Shown here: positions 8,149 through 15,539 of the stretch, one piece after another | Layout of the letters: each line of letters starts with the position of its first letter | How positions within the stretch are numbered: position 1 is the stretch's first letter | Origin: an uncultured Prevotellaceae bacterium | Lineage (GTDB): Bacteria; Bacteroidota; Bacteroidia; Bacteroidales; Bacteroidaceae | Direction: 5' to 3' | Length of the DNA stretch: 54,013 nt | Assembly (NCBI GenBank): GCA_902762565.1 | Contig: CACWOS010000016.1 | Span: 1-54,013 of the forward strand | Notes under the pieces: generated by a model | What the model saw: the letters and a program-made list of their open reading frames with translations, nothing else | What the model was told of the DNA's origin: nothing | Database searches by the model: none | Translations under genes and position numbers: made by a program

Positions 8149-8367
8149 ATGAGAAGTTTAGGTTATTTAGGCGCATTCTTCGGCGGTGCTTTGGCCGGAG
8201 CAGTCCTTGGTCTTTTGCTGGCCCCAGAGAAGGGTGCTGACACACGTGGTAAGATTACAGATGCTGTCGATGACTTCATGAAGAAGCACAACATCAAGTT
8301 GAGTCGTAAGCAGGTGAGCGACCTCGTCGATGATATCGCTGATGCTGCTCCCGAAGTTGAAGCGTAA
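8149..8367 (+). CDS. YtxH-domain small membrane protein
   Basis: Seventy-two residues from ATG 8149 (an earlier non-ATG start at 8104 would overlap the promoter). The N-terminus is a glycine-rich membrane segment (LGYLGAFFGGALAGAVLGLLLAP) followed directly by EKGADTRGKITDAV, the typical YtxH arrangement, and an amphipathic charged tail. YtxH-like proteins are general-stress-associated in Firmicutes; the precise role is unknown. Its TAA overlaps the next ATG (TAATG), so the two genes are translationally coupled. Confidence 0.85.
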   Translation: MRSLGYLGAFFGGALAGAVLGLLLAPEKGADTRGKITDAVDDFMKKHNIKLSRKQVSDLVDDIADAAPEVEA

Positions 8368-8714
8368 TGTTTAGCAGCGACAAGAATGTAGAGTCCATCG
8401 CACAGCTGGTGGAGTCTGTCAAGAGTTACGTCGGGCTTCAGGGCGAGTACCTGAAGCTTGACGTCATTCAAAAAGTAGTACGTCTGGTCACAGCCCTGAC
8501 ACTGGCCATCGTCCTGCTTCTTTTAGGCATTGCCTTCCTTTTCTATCTCTCCTTTGCCTGCGTCTATTGGCTCGAGCCGCTCACGGGTACTGCCCTGGCC
8601 TTCTTCCTCGTAGCCCTATTCTTCCTGATGCTCTTCATTCTCGTCTTCATCAATCGCAAGTCGTGGATTGAGCGACCACTCGTCCGCTTCCTTGCCGACG
8701 TTCTGCTTAATTAA
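8367..8714 (+). CDS. phage-holin-superfamily-like membrane protein (YqjE type)
   Basis: A 115-residue protein with an amphipathic N-terminal helix (residues 1-40) and two adjacent transmembrane helices (about 42-70 and 76-96) with short loops, ending in basic RKSWIERPLVRFLADVLLN. This layout matches the Phage_holin_3_6/YqjE family, which is common next to YtxH genes and is not a lytic holin in this setting. Function is unknown; envelope stress is a reasonable guess. Coupled to the YtxH gene by TAATG overlap. Confidence 0.75.
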   Translation: MFSSDKNVESIAQLVESVKSYVGLQGEYLKLDVIQKVVRLVTALTLAIVLLLLGIAFLFYLSFACVYWLEPLTGTALAFFLVALFFLMLFILVFINRKSWIERPLVRFLADVLLN

Positions 8715-8741
8715 TGTCTCATTTCCTCATTCTTTGTCCCA

Positions 8742-8987
8742 ATGACGTACAGTTCTCTCGAAGAAATCGAATCGCGAAAAACCAAGCTTAAGGATGACAT
8801 CCAGCAGCAGTCTGGCCATATTAGCACGCTTTGGCGTGGCCTCACCGCTCCTCAACCTGCTAGTAGCAAGGGCGAGATGATTGCCGGCCTTATTTCCAAC
8901 AGCATCACCGCCATTGATGCCTTCCTGTTGGTACGCAAACTTATCCGCAATTACGGTTTCTTGTTCGGGCGAAAGAAACGCAAGTAA
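8742..8987 (+). CDS. small conserved protein of the YtxH operon
   Basis: Eighty-one residues, not assigned to a named family. It starts with a charged helix (SLEEIESRKTKLKDDIQQQSG), has a hydrophobic stretch around 45-65 (MIAGLISNSITAIDAFLLV) and ends in a basic tail GRKKRK. It follows the holin-like gene by 27 bp in the same direction. Three-gene sets of YtxH, YqjE-like and a short charged protein recur in Bacteroidales, which supports this as a real gene. Confidence 0.7.
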   Translation: MTYSSLEEIESRKTKLKDDIQQQSGHISTLWRGLTAPQPASSKGEMIAGLISNSITAIDAFLLVRKLIRNYGFLFGRKKRK

Positions 8988-8994
8988 AACAAGT

Positions 8995-9765
8995 TTAGAT
9001 TTCTACGATTTGTCCGTCAAATGCCATCTGGATATTTGAGGGCAGTAGTTTGTTGACGTCATCGTGACGAGGCATGTCGTGGCTCGAATGAATGAGCCAA
9101 GTGTGGGGTGCACCGATATGTTGTGCGAAACAAACGGCCTCGTCGAGTGTTTGATGAGAGTGATGTGGCAACGGTCGTAAGGCATTGACTACCAAAACGT
9201 CACAATGTTCAGCATAGGGAACTTCATCCTCAGCAATGGTCTTCATGTCAGTGATGTAGACAAGGGTTGACTGGCCCGCTTCAATCCGATAGCCAAGGAT
9301 AGGCAGATCGTGGTGCATCACCTGAAAAGGGGTAATTCGGAAGTCGCCAATCTGGAAGGGTTCATGGGGAAGAATCTCGTGGAGTTGGATGGCAGGAACA
9401 CCTGGATAGCGATGCTCAGCAAAGCAGTAAGGCAGCATTTCAAGCATTCCCTTACGGGCAATGGGGTCGGCATAGACGTTGATTTCGCCAAACTGGCAAT
9501 AGGGGCGGACATCATCCAAACCGCCCATATGGTCGTAATGAGCATGTGTAATCAGGATGCCGTCAATACGTCGGAAAGGATGCGGCATGATCTGCTCTCG
9601 GAAATCGGGACCGCAGTCGATGAGTAGTCGCGTCTGTTCCGTCTCGACGAGAGCCGAACAGCGCAGTCGCTTATCGTGCGAATCAGGGCTGGTACAGGTG
9701 TGACACTGGCAGCCAATAGTAGGGACGCCACACGAAGTTCCGGTTCCGAGAAAAGTTAACTTCAT
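8995..9765 (-). CDS. MBL-fold metallohydrolase, PhnP-like
   Basis: A 256-residue metallo-beta-lactamase-fold protein. The metal-binding signature THAHYDHMGGLDD (about residues 74-86) and later His/Asp residues (MHHD, ITDMK) are present. The N-terminal Cys-rich GTSCGVPTIGCQCHTC resembles the PhnP subgroup, which are phosphodiesterases acting on cyclic ribose phosphates. No phosphonate genes are nearby, so the substrate is open. The start codon overlaps the murB stop by 4 bp, which indicates one operon with murB and the DUF4348 lipoprotein. Confidence 0.85.
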   Translation of the reverse strand: MKLTFLGTGTSCGVPTIGCQCHTCTSPDSHDKRLRCSALVETEQTRLLIDCGPDFREQIMPHPFRRIDGILITHAHYDHMGGLDDVRPYCQFGEINVYADPIARKGMLEMLPYCFAEHRYPGVPAIQLHEILPHEPFQIGDFRITPFQVMHHDLPILGYRIEAGQSTLVYITDMKTIAEDEVPYAEHCDVLVVNALRPLPHHSHQTLDEAVCFAQHIGAPHTWLIHSSHDMPRHDDVNKLLPSNIQMAFDGQIVEI

Positions 9766-10763
9766 ATAATGTTGACTTCAGGATGAATATCGATGCCAAA
9801 CTTGTCGTGGACATCGCGACGGATTGTCTCACAGAGGTCGACAACCTCTTGACCCGTGGCACCACCGAGATTGACGAGAACAAGGGCCTGTTTGTCATGA
9901 ACGCCAGCACGTCCCAACGCCTTACCCTTCCAACCACATTGTTCAATCATCCAGCCAGCAGGAATCTTTTCGCTTTCAGAACCAATCGTATAATGGGGCA
10001 TCTGAGGATATTGGGCCGCCAACTCCTCATACTTGGCACGACTGACGACGGGATTCATAAAGAAACTGCCGGCATTGCCCTGCACCTGAGGATCTGGAAG
10101 TTTGGCATTACGGATGTCGATAATAATCTGACGCAGTTGTTGAGGCGTAGGCTCACTAATGCCCTGACGCTCCATCTCACCACGGATATTACCGTAGTCA
10201 AGACGGGGTTGGAAAGTGTTGGAGAACTCGTAAACGACCATCGTAATGAGGAAACGATTCTTCCAGTCTTCCTTAAAACGGCTTTGCCGATAGCCGTAAT
10301 TGCAGTCGGCACTATCGATGATGCAAAGACGTCCTGTAGCAATTTCAATGGCATGAACTTCACAAATAAAGTCCTTGGCTTCCACCCCGTAGGCACCGAT
10401 ATTCTGTACAGCTGAAGCCCCCACGTCACCAGGAATGAGCGATAGGTTCTCGGCTCCATAGAGTCCGTTGCGTAAGCTGATGGCAACAATATCATCCCAC
10501 ACTTCACCACTGCCGCAGGCCATGCGTTTTCCGACAATATCCCAACCTTTGACAGCGGAATGGACGACGATACCCGGAAAGTCACGCGTCAATAACAGGT
10601 TGCTACCGCCACCTACAATAATATAAGGTAGAGATGACTCTCTGAGGATTTCGGCTACCTGCTGCGCCTCAACTGTCGTTTCGTATTCAAGGAAACGAGC
10701 GCAACGGGCATTGATGCCAAACGTATTATGAGCCAAGAGGCTATAGTTGCATAGGTCTTTCAT
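9762..10763 (-). CDS. murB: UDP-N-acetylenolpyruvoylglucosamine reductase
   Basis: Reduces UDP-GlcNAc-enolpyruvate to UDP-MurNAc with NADPH and FAD in peptidoglycan synthesis. The 333 residues include the FAD-binding GGGSNLLL (about 51-58), GDVGASAVQNIGAYG, and GNAGSFFMNP with the catalytic Ser. The segment NYGYRQSRFKEDWKNRF places it with type I (E. coli-like) MurB. It lies directly after the DUF4348 gene (no gap) and overlaps the MBL gene by 4 bp. Confidence 0.96.
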   Translation of the reverse strand: MKDLCNYSLLAHNTFGINARCARFLEYETTVEAQQVAEILRESSLPYIIVGGGSNLLLTRDFPGIVVHSAVKGWDIVGKRMACGSGEVWDDIVAISLRNGLYGAENLSLIPGDVGASAVQNIGAYGVEAKDFICEVHAIEIATGRLCIIDSADCNYGYRQSRFKEDWKNRFLITMVVYEFSNTFQPRLDYGNIRGEMERQGISEPTPQQLRQIIIDIRNAKLPDPQVQGNAGSFFMNPVVSRAKYEELAAQYPQMPHYTIGSESEKIPAGWMIEQCGWKGKALGRAGVHDKQALVLVNLGGATGQEVVDLCETIRRDVHDKFGIDIHPEVNII

Positions 10764-11606
10764 TCAAGTAGAAAGTTTGGTAAGACGCCAATTGCCATTA
10801 CTACGCGAGAAGGTCATTTCAAGTTCCAAGCCATTAGCAATGCCACGAAGCACAAAGAGTTTTCTGTTGCCTTCCTTGCGGGGTTCACCATAGATAATAT
10901 TGTATATCATCTTCTGGGGCAGTTGCGGAGCAAAGGCCTCCCAAGTGTCTGGGGTTATTTCGCCTTCCATCGTAGCAAAATCGTCGTCAGGATCTGGACC
11001 AACAAAAGTAACCGTGTTGCCCAGATGCTTTGTTTGGAACTCAGTACTACTGGCAAACTGGTAATAAAACGGCAGGAATGAGGCGTTGCTCGACTGTTCG
11101 ATGGGAATAGTTCGCACTTCAACCAACATCCAAGCCCCCTTCAGACGACGGAAATCATACTGGCAGACGGTATGCGAATCAAAGAATATCTTCTCGACAA
11201 CAGCCTGATTAACCGACGTATCCTTAACGATCTCCATATGTCGCTCACTATCAAAAAGCTCCGTATAGTAACCTTGACGCATAAAGAAATGTTCCATCTG
11301 CCACTTCTTACGGTCGACCGTTTCCACCTTATTGTCAATAACCATACGCAGGGGAAAAATGATGCGCTCCATCTGAAGTTTCCGGTTGGCTGCAAAATTG
11401 AACAAAAAATCATCGAACAACTCATCGGCAGCCTTAGGCATAGGCAAATTATCCAATTCTGCCAAGAGTGAATCGACAGCCGTTAAGGAATCGTTGACAG
11501 TAGCACTATCGGTCACCTCCTCGGTGGTGGCTGAGCCAGACTTGCCTCCTACGCACGATGCTAAAACGAGGAGAGCAGCTGCCAACACAACAAAATAACG
11601 TCTCAT
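10764..11606 (-). CDS. DUF4348-type lipoprotein
   Basis: A 280-residue lipoprotein with lipobox LVLASC (Cys 18) followed by a Ser/Thr/Glu-rich linker to about residue 60. The remaining globular part starts ADELFDDFLFNFAANRKLQ and matches what I know of DUF4348 proteins of Bacteroidales. The function of the family is unknown. It is the first gene of the operon with murB and the MBL hydrolase, transcribed from a TAATTTTG element (11644-11651, minus). Confidence 0.75.
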   Translation of the reverse strand: MRRYFVVLAAALLVLASCVGGKSGSATTEEVTDSATVNDSLTAVDSLLAELDNLPMPKAADELFDDFLFNFAANRKLQMERIIFPLRMVIDNKVETVDRKKWQMEHFFMRQGYYTELFDSERHMEIVKDTSVNQAVVEKIFFDSHTVCQYDFRRLKGAWMLVEVRTIPIEQSSNASFLPFYYQFASSTEFQTKHLGNTVTFVGPDPDDDFATMEGEITPDTWEAFAPQLPQKMIYNIIYGEPRKEGNRKLFVLRGIANGLELEMTFSRSNGNWRLTKLST

Positions 11607-11643
11607 GAATCGACTAAATTAATGACTTCTCTCAAATTTTGTG

Positions 11644-11651
11644 CAAAATTA
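11644..11651 (-). promoter_or_regulatory. -7 element for the DUF4348-murB operon
   Basis: CAAAATTA reads TAATTTTG toward the DUF4348 lipoprotein gene, 38 bp before its start codon. Confidence 0.55.
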
Positions 11652-11663
11652 CAAAATATTTCT

Positions 11664-11691
11664 CAATTATCAATTGCCAATTATCAATTAT
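11664..11691. repeat. CAATTAT heptamer tract between divergent promoters
   Basis: CAATTAT, CAATTGC, CAATTAT, CAATTAT in exact 7-bp steps, lying between the DUF4348 and pheS promoters and ending 5 bp before the pheS -7 element. Confidence 0.85.
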
Positions 11692-11695
11692 TTTG

Positions 11696-11703
11696 TACCT
11701 TTG
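11696..11703 (+). promoter_or_regulatory. -7 promoter element for pheS
   Basis: TACCTTTG, 29 bp before the pheS start codon. Any -33 element must fall inside the heptamer tract (ATTG at 11673-11676 gives a 19-bp spacer). Confidence 0.65.
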
Positions 11704-11731
11704 CATCAAATTTTAAGTTTTCTACAAGATT

Positions 11732-12790
11732 ATGATACTTGATAAGATAGACGAACTTCTAAAAGAAGTACAAACACTGAGTGCAAAGAATGCTGAGGAA
11801 GTGGAACAGCTCAGACTGAAATACCTGAGCAAGAAAGGCGAGATTACAGCTCTAATGAACGACTTCCGTGAAGTTGCAGCTGATCAGAAGAAAACTGTCG
11901 GCATGAAAATTAACGAGCTGAAGACACTTGCAACCGAACGCATCAACCAGTTACGTGAGGAGGTGGAAACACAGGATACTGGCGAGGAAGCCATCGACCT
12001 GACACGCACTCCCTACCCCATTCAACTTGGTTCACGTCACCCACTGACCATCGTGACCAATGAGATTATTGATATCTTCAGCCGCATGGGTTTTGTATTG
12101 GCTGACGGTCCTGAGGTTGAGGACGACTTGCACGTGTTCACCCGCATGAACTTTGCCGCCGACCATCCTGCTCGTGACATGCAAGATACCTTCTTCGTCA
12201 GTCAACATCCCAACGATGTCACCAAGAATATCCTGTTACGCTCACATACTTCAAGCGTGCAGGCCCGTGTCATGGAGCACATGCACACCGAAGACGGCAA
12301 ACTAACAGCACCTATTCGCGTTATCTGCCCAGGTCGCGTATACCGTAACGAGGCCATCACAGCACGCGCTCATTGTTTCTTCCATCAGGTAGAAGGGCTT
12401 TATATAGATAAGAACGTGAGCTTTACCGACCTGAAGCAAGTGTTACTGTCATTTGCTCGCGAGATGTTCGGTGCCGACACGCAGATTCGTCTGCGTCCTT
12501 CATACTTCCCATTCACAGAACCTTCTGCAGAGATGGATATCTCGTGCTTTATCTGTGGCGGCGAGGGCTGCGGATTCTGCAAACATACTGGCTGGGTAGA
12601 AATCCTGGGCTGTGGTATGGTTGATCCCAATGTGCTGGAGCAATGCGGCATCGATTCGAAGATTTATTCGGGCTATGCCTTCGGAATGGGAGTTGAGCGC
12701 ATTACAAACTTAAAATACCGCGTCAGCGACCTGCGCATGTTCTCAGAGAATGATGTGAGGTTCCTGAAAGAATTTGAAGCAGCAAACTAA
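11732..12790 (+). CDS. pheS: phenylalanyl-tRNA synthetase alpha subunit
   Basis: Catalytic alpha subunit of the alpha2-beta2 enzyme that charges tRNA-Phe. Residues 1-90 form the N-terminal coiled coil that grips the tRNA; the class II core follows, with RHPLTIVTNEIIDIFSRMGF, LLRSHTSSVQARVM (motif 2 region), FTEPSAEMDISCFICGG and the C-terminal FGMGVERI (motif 3). A Cys cluster CFICGGEGCGFC (about 271-282) is seen in many bacterial PheS proteins. Length 352 is slightly above the usual 340. It heads a plus-strand group with a thiE-like gene, prs and a thioredoxin lipoprotein. Confidence 0.97.
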   Translation: MILDKIDELLKEVQTLSAKNAEEVEQLRLKYLSKKGEITALMNDFREVAADQKKTVGMKINELKTLATERINQLREEVETQDTGEEAIDLTRTPYPIQLGSRHPLTIVTNEIIDIFSRMGFVLADGPEVEDDLHVFTRMNFAADHPARDMQDTFFVSQHPNDVTKNILLRSHTSSVQARVMEHMHTEDGKLTAPIRVICPGRVYRNEAITARAHCFFHQVEGLYIDKNVSFTDLKQVLLSFAREMFGADTQIRLRPSYFPFTEPSAEMDISCFICGGEGCGFCKHTGWVEILGCGMVDPNVLEQCGIDSKIYSGYAFGMGVERITNLKYRVSDLRMFSENDVRFLKEFEAAN

Positions 12791-12793
12791 GAA

Positions 12794-13408
12794 ATGAGTA
12801 TGAAACTCGCCATCATGACGCAGCCAACCTTCTTCGTTGAAGAAGACAAGATTCTAACTTCGCTATTCGAAGCTGGGTTGGACAATCTGCATCTGTATAA
12901 GCCAGGGTCTGAGCCAGTGTATTCAGAACGACTGCTCACCCTGTTGCCAGACGATTATTACTCTAAAATCACCGTGCACGATAATTTCTATCTGAAAGAA
13001 GAATATAAACTGCACGGCATACACATTGACGACGAGACCACTCCTGCCCCGAACGGATACAAGGGTCATATCAGTCGTACCTGTACGCATCTGGATCAGC
13101 TCAAAGCCACCAAGAAGAATGCCGATTATGTGTTACTGAAGTACATCTTCGACAGTCAGACAGAATCAGAACAAAAAGCGACTTTCACCCTTGACGAACT
13201 GAAGGAAGCATCGCGCAAGGGACTAATAGACAAGCACGTATATGCCTTGGGAGGTATGAATCTGGACAATGTACGCATGGCCAAGGATTTAGGATTTGGA
13301 GGCATTGTCATCAGTGGCGACCTGTGGAACCGTTTTAATATCCATCAGGAATTGGACTATCAGGAACTGCTTGACCACTTTAGCAAGATACGAAAAGCAA
13401 TAGGATAA
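12794..13408 (+). CDS. thiamine phosphate synthase-like (ThiE/TenI) TIM barrel
   Basis: A 204-residue protein of the ThiE/TenI family, short TIM barrel. Visible family features are LHLYKPG near residue 33, KITVHDNFYLKEEYKLHGIHI, and the phosphate-binding C-terminal ALGGMNLDNVRMAKDLGFGGIVISGDLW. ThiE joins HMP-PP and THZ-P into thiamine phosphate; TenI members are aminotransferase-like isomerases without that activity. No other thi gene is near, so a strict ThiE call is not safe. It starts 3 bp after pheS. Confidence 0.75.
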   Translation: MSMKLAIMTQPTFFVEEDKILTSLFEAGLDNLHLYKPGSEPVYSERLLTLLPDDYYSKITVHDNFYLKEEYKLHGIHIDDETTPAPNGYKGHISRTCTHLDQLKATKKNADYVLLKYIFDSQTESEQKATFTLDELKEASRKGLIDKHVYALGGMNLDNVRMAKDLGFGGIVISGDLWNRFNIHQELDYQELLDHFSKIRKAIG

Positions 13409-13424
13409 AAACAAATCATAAGAG

Positions 13425-14363
13425 ATGAGCGCTAACAAAAACTACATGGTGTTTTCAGGTACGGCTACAACGTACCTCGCAGAGAAAATCTGCCAAAGTT
13501 TAGGATGTCCACTTGGAGAACTGCAAATCACAAAGTTCTCGGACGGAGAGTTTGCCGTGTCATACGAAGAAAGTATTCGTGGACGCGACATCTTTCTGGT
13601 GCAAAGCACCTTCCCAAATAGTGACAATCTGATGGAGTTGCTCCTGATGATTGACGCTGCCAAACGTGCATCAGCACGCACTATCAATGCCGTTATTCCG
13701 TACTTCGGATGGGCCCGTCAGGACAGAAAGGACAAACCACGTGTGAGCATTGGCGCTAAGCTAGTAGCTGATTTACTGTCGGTAGCAGGCGTTGACCGTG
13801 TCATTACAATGGACCTACATGCCGACCAGATTCAAGGCTTCTTCGATGTTCCCGTCGACCATTTGTATGCCTCGAACGTGATACTACCATACTTGCAGGC
13901 GCTGCATCTCGATGACTTGGTGATTGCTTCGCCTGACGTTGGTGGTTCGAAGCGTGCCAACACTTATGCCAAATATCTGGGTTGTCCGCTGGTATTGTGC
14001 AATAAGACACGTGCTCGTGCCAATGTCGTGGCCTCAATGCAGATTATTGGTGAGGTGGAAGGCAAGAACGTGGTGATTATTGACGATATGGTTGATACCG
14101 CAGGAACTATCACCAAAGCTGCCGACTTGATGAAAGCAGCAGGAGCGAAGACGGTTCGTGCTTGTGCCAGTCACTGCGTCATGAGTGGTCCTGCCAGTGA
14201 ACGCGTGCAGAATTCAGCACTCGAGGAGATTGTATTCACCGACTCCATCCCTTATACCCAGCGTTGTGCCAAGGTGAAGCAGCTTAGCGTTGCAGAATTA
14301 TTCGCAGAAACCATCCGTAGAGTTATCAATAATGAAAGCATTTCAAGCCAGTATATTGTTTAG
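13425..14363 (+). CDS. prs: ribose-phosphate pyrophosphokinase
   Basis: Makes PRPP from ribose 5-phosphate and ATP for nucleotide, His and Trp synthesis. The 312 residues show the class I features: FSDGEFAVSYEESIRGRDIFLVQ-type flexible region, WARQDRKDKPR, the signature ITMDLHADQIQGFFDVPVDHLYA and the PRPP loop VVIIDDMVDTAGT (about 213-225). Its last 32 bp overlap the start of the next gene in another frame. Confidence 0.97.
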   Translation: MSANKNYMVFSGTATTYLAEKICQSLGCPLGELQITKFSDGEFAVSYEESIRGRDIFLVQSTFPNSDNLMELLLMIDAAKRASARTINAVIPYFGWARQDRKDKPRVSIGAKLVADLLSVAGVDRVITMDLHADQIQGFFDVPVDHLYASNVILPYLQALHLDDLVIASPDVGGSKRANTYAKYLGCPLVLCNKTRARANVVASMQIIGEVEGKNVVIIDDMVDTAGTITKAADLMKAAGAKTVRACASHCVMSGPASERVQNSALEEIVFTDSIPYTQRCAKVKQLSVAELFAETIRRVINNESISSQYIV

Positions 14364-15432
14364 TGCAGCAGTGCTCGCACTGACAGCATGCCATTCTAAC
14401 GCTTACAAAATCAATGGCGTCGTTGAAGGTCTGAATGATGGCGATACCCTTTATATCACCAACGATCTGCAGACGGGTATTCCGACAGACACCCTGATTG
14501 TAAAGGATGGTAAGTTCGAACTGAGCGGTGAAACAGACTCTATCTACCTCTGCATGGTATATAGTGAAAAACGTAACGAACTGAATGCCCCCTTCTTTGT
14601 AGAGCCAGGAAACATCAGCATCAAATTGGTGGATACGCCAGGAGCATCTCGCGTAGGTGGTACAAAATGTAATCAACAGTGGCAGGAACTGAACGATTCC
14701 GTCATGATTATCGGTAAAGAAATCAATCGTATAGCTGAGCATATCTACGGCAATACGGTAGATGAAATGGAGCAGCAGAAAGGCATGGAACAGATTGACA
14801 AACTGAACCAGCGTTTCTCAGCTGTCGTTATAAAAACGACCGAGAAGAACATCAAAAACGAATTCGGTTATTTCCTGCTGACCTATTATCCCGAAGATCT
14901 GATTGACAATCAGACACGTACGAAGCTGATTGACAAACTGCCTGATGAGATGCAGAAACGTCCTGCCATTCAAGAAATGCTGGCGACTCTCAAACAAGCA
15001 GCAGAGAGTGCAGAAGGAATGACCATCAAGGACTTTAAGCAGTCGGGATTGGACGGTACGGAGGTCAGTCTGATGAGTGAAGTGGCCAAAAACACCATCA
15101 CCATCATCGACTTCTGGGCATCATGGTGTGGTCCTTGTCGTCAGGAAATGCCATTCATGCTGGAATTGTACAGCAAATATAAGGATAAGGGACTAGGCAT
15201 CATCAGTATTTCACTTGACGAGGATAGCGATGCATGGAAAGCTGCCACCCAACAACTGAACATACCCTGGACTCAGATGAGCGATCTGAAGGGTTGGGAA
15301 AATGCTGTGGCCCTACACTTTTGCGTCAATAGCATTCCCCATACTATTGTAGTTGATCAGAAAGGAAAAATCCTAAAGCGTGGATTGCGTAGCGAAAAGC
15401 TAGAAGAGTTTGTTGCAAAACAGTTGAAATGA
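14332..15432 (+). CDS. DUF4369-thioredoxin-like lipoprotein
   Basis: A 366-residue lipoprotein from ATG 14332, the start that gives a clean signal sequence with lipobox LALTAC. Residues about 22-125 form a DUF4369 beta domain (INGVVEGLNDGDTLYITND), then a helical linker, then a TlpA/ResA-like thioredoxin domain (about 235-366) with active site WASWCGPCRQEMP. Such proteins act as periplasmic thiol-disulfide oxidoreductases or cytochrome c/redox maturation helpers in Bacteroidales. The N-terminus overlaps prs by 32 bp, an unusual but readable arrangement. Confidence 0.9.
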   Translation: MKAFQASILFSAAVLALTACHSNAYKINGVVEGLNDGDTLYITNDLQTGIPTDTLIVKDGKFELSGETDSIYLCMVYSEKRNELNAPFFVEPGNISIKLVDTPGASRVGGTKCNQQWQELNDSVMIIGKEINRIAEHIYGNTVDEMEQQKGMEQIDKLNQRFSAVVIKTTEKNIKNEFGYFLLTYYPEDLIDNQTRTKLIDKLPDEMQKRPAIQEMLATLKQAAESAEGMTIKDFKQSGLDGTEVSLMSEVAKNTITIIDFWASWCGPCRQEMPFMLELYSKYKDKGLGIISISLDEDSDAWKAATQQLNIPWTQMSDLKGWENAVALHFCVNSIPHTIVVDQKGKILKRGLRSEKLEEFVAKQLK

Positions 15433-15483
15433 AGTTGGAGCGTTCCATTGACAACATCATCAACAAATAGTAAGATAAAAAAT

Positions 15484-15515
15484 AAGGTGGCAACCATTCG
15501 TGATTGCCACCTTTA
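15484..15515. terminator. bidirectional terminator between trx lipoprotein and glgP
   Basis: A perfect 10-bp stem (AAGGTGGCAA at 15484-15493, TTGCCACCTT at 15504-15513) lies between convergent genes, with A-rich sequence on the left and T-rich on the right. Confidence 0.85.
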
Positions 15516-15539
15516 TTGATGAGTATTACCTAGCCTTTA

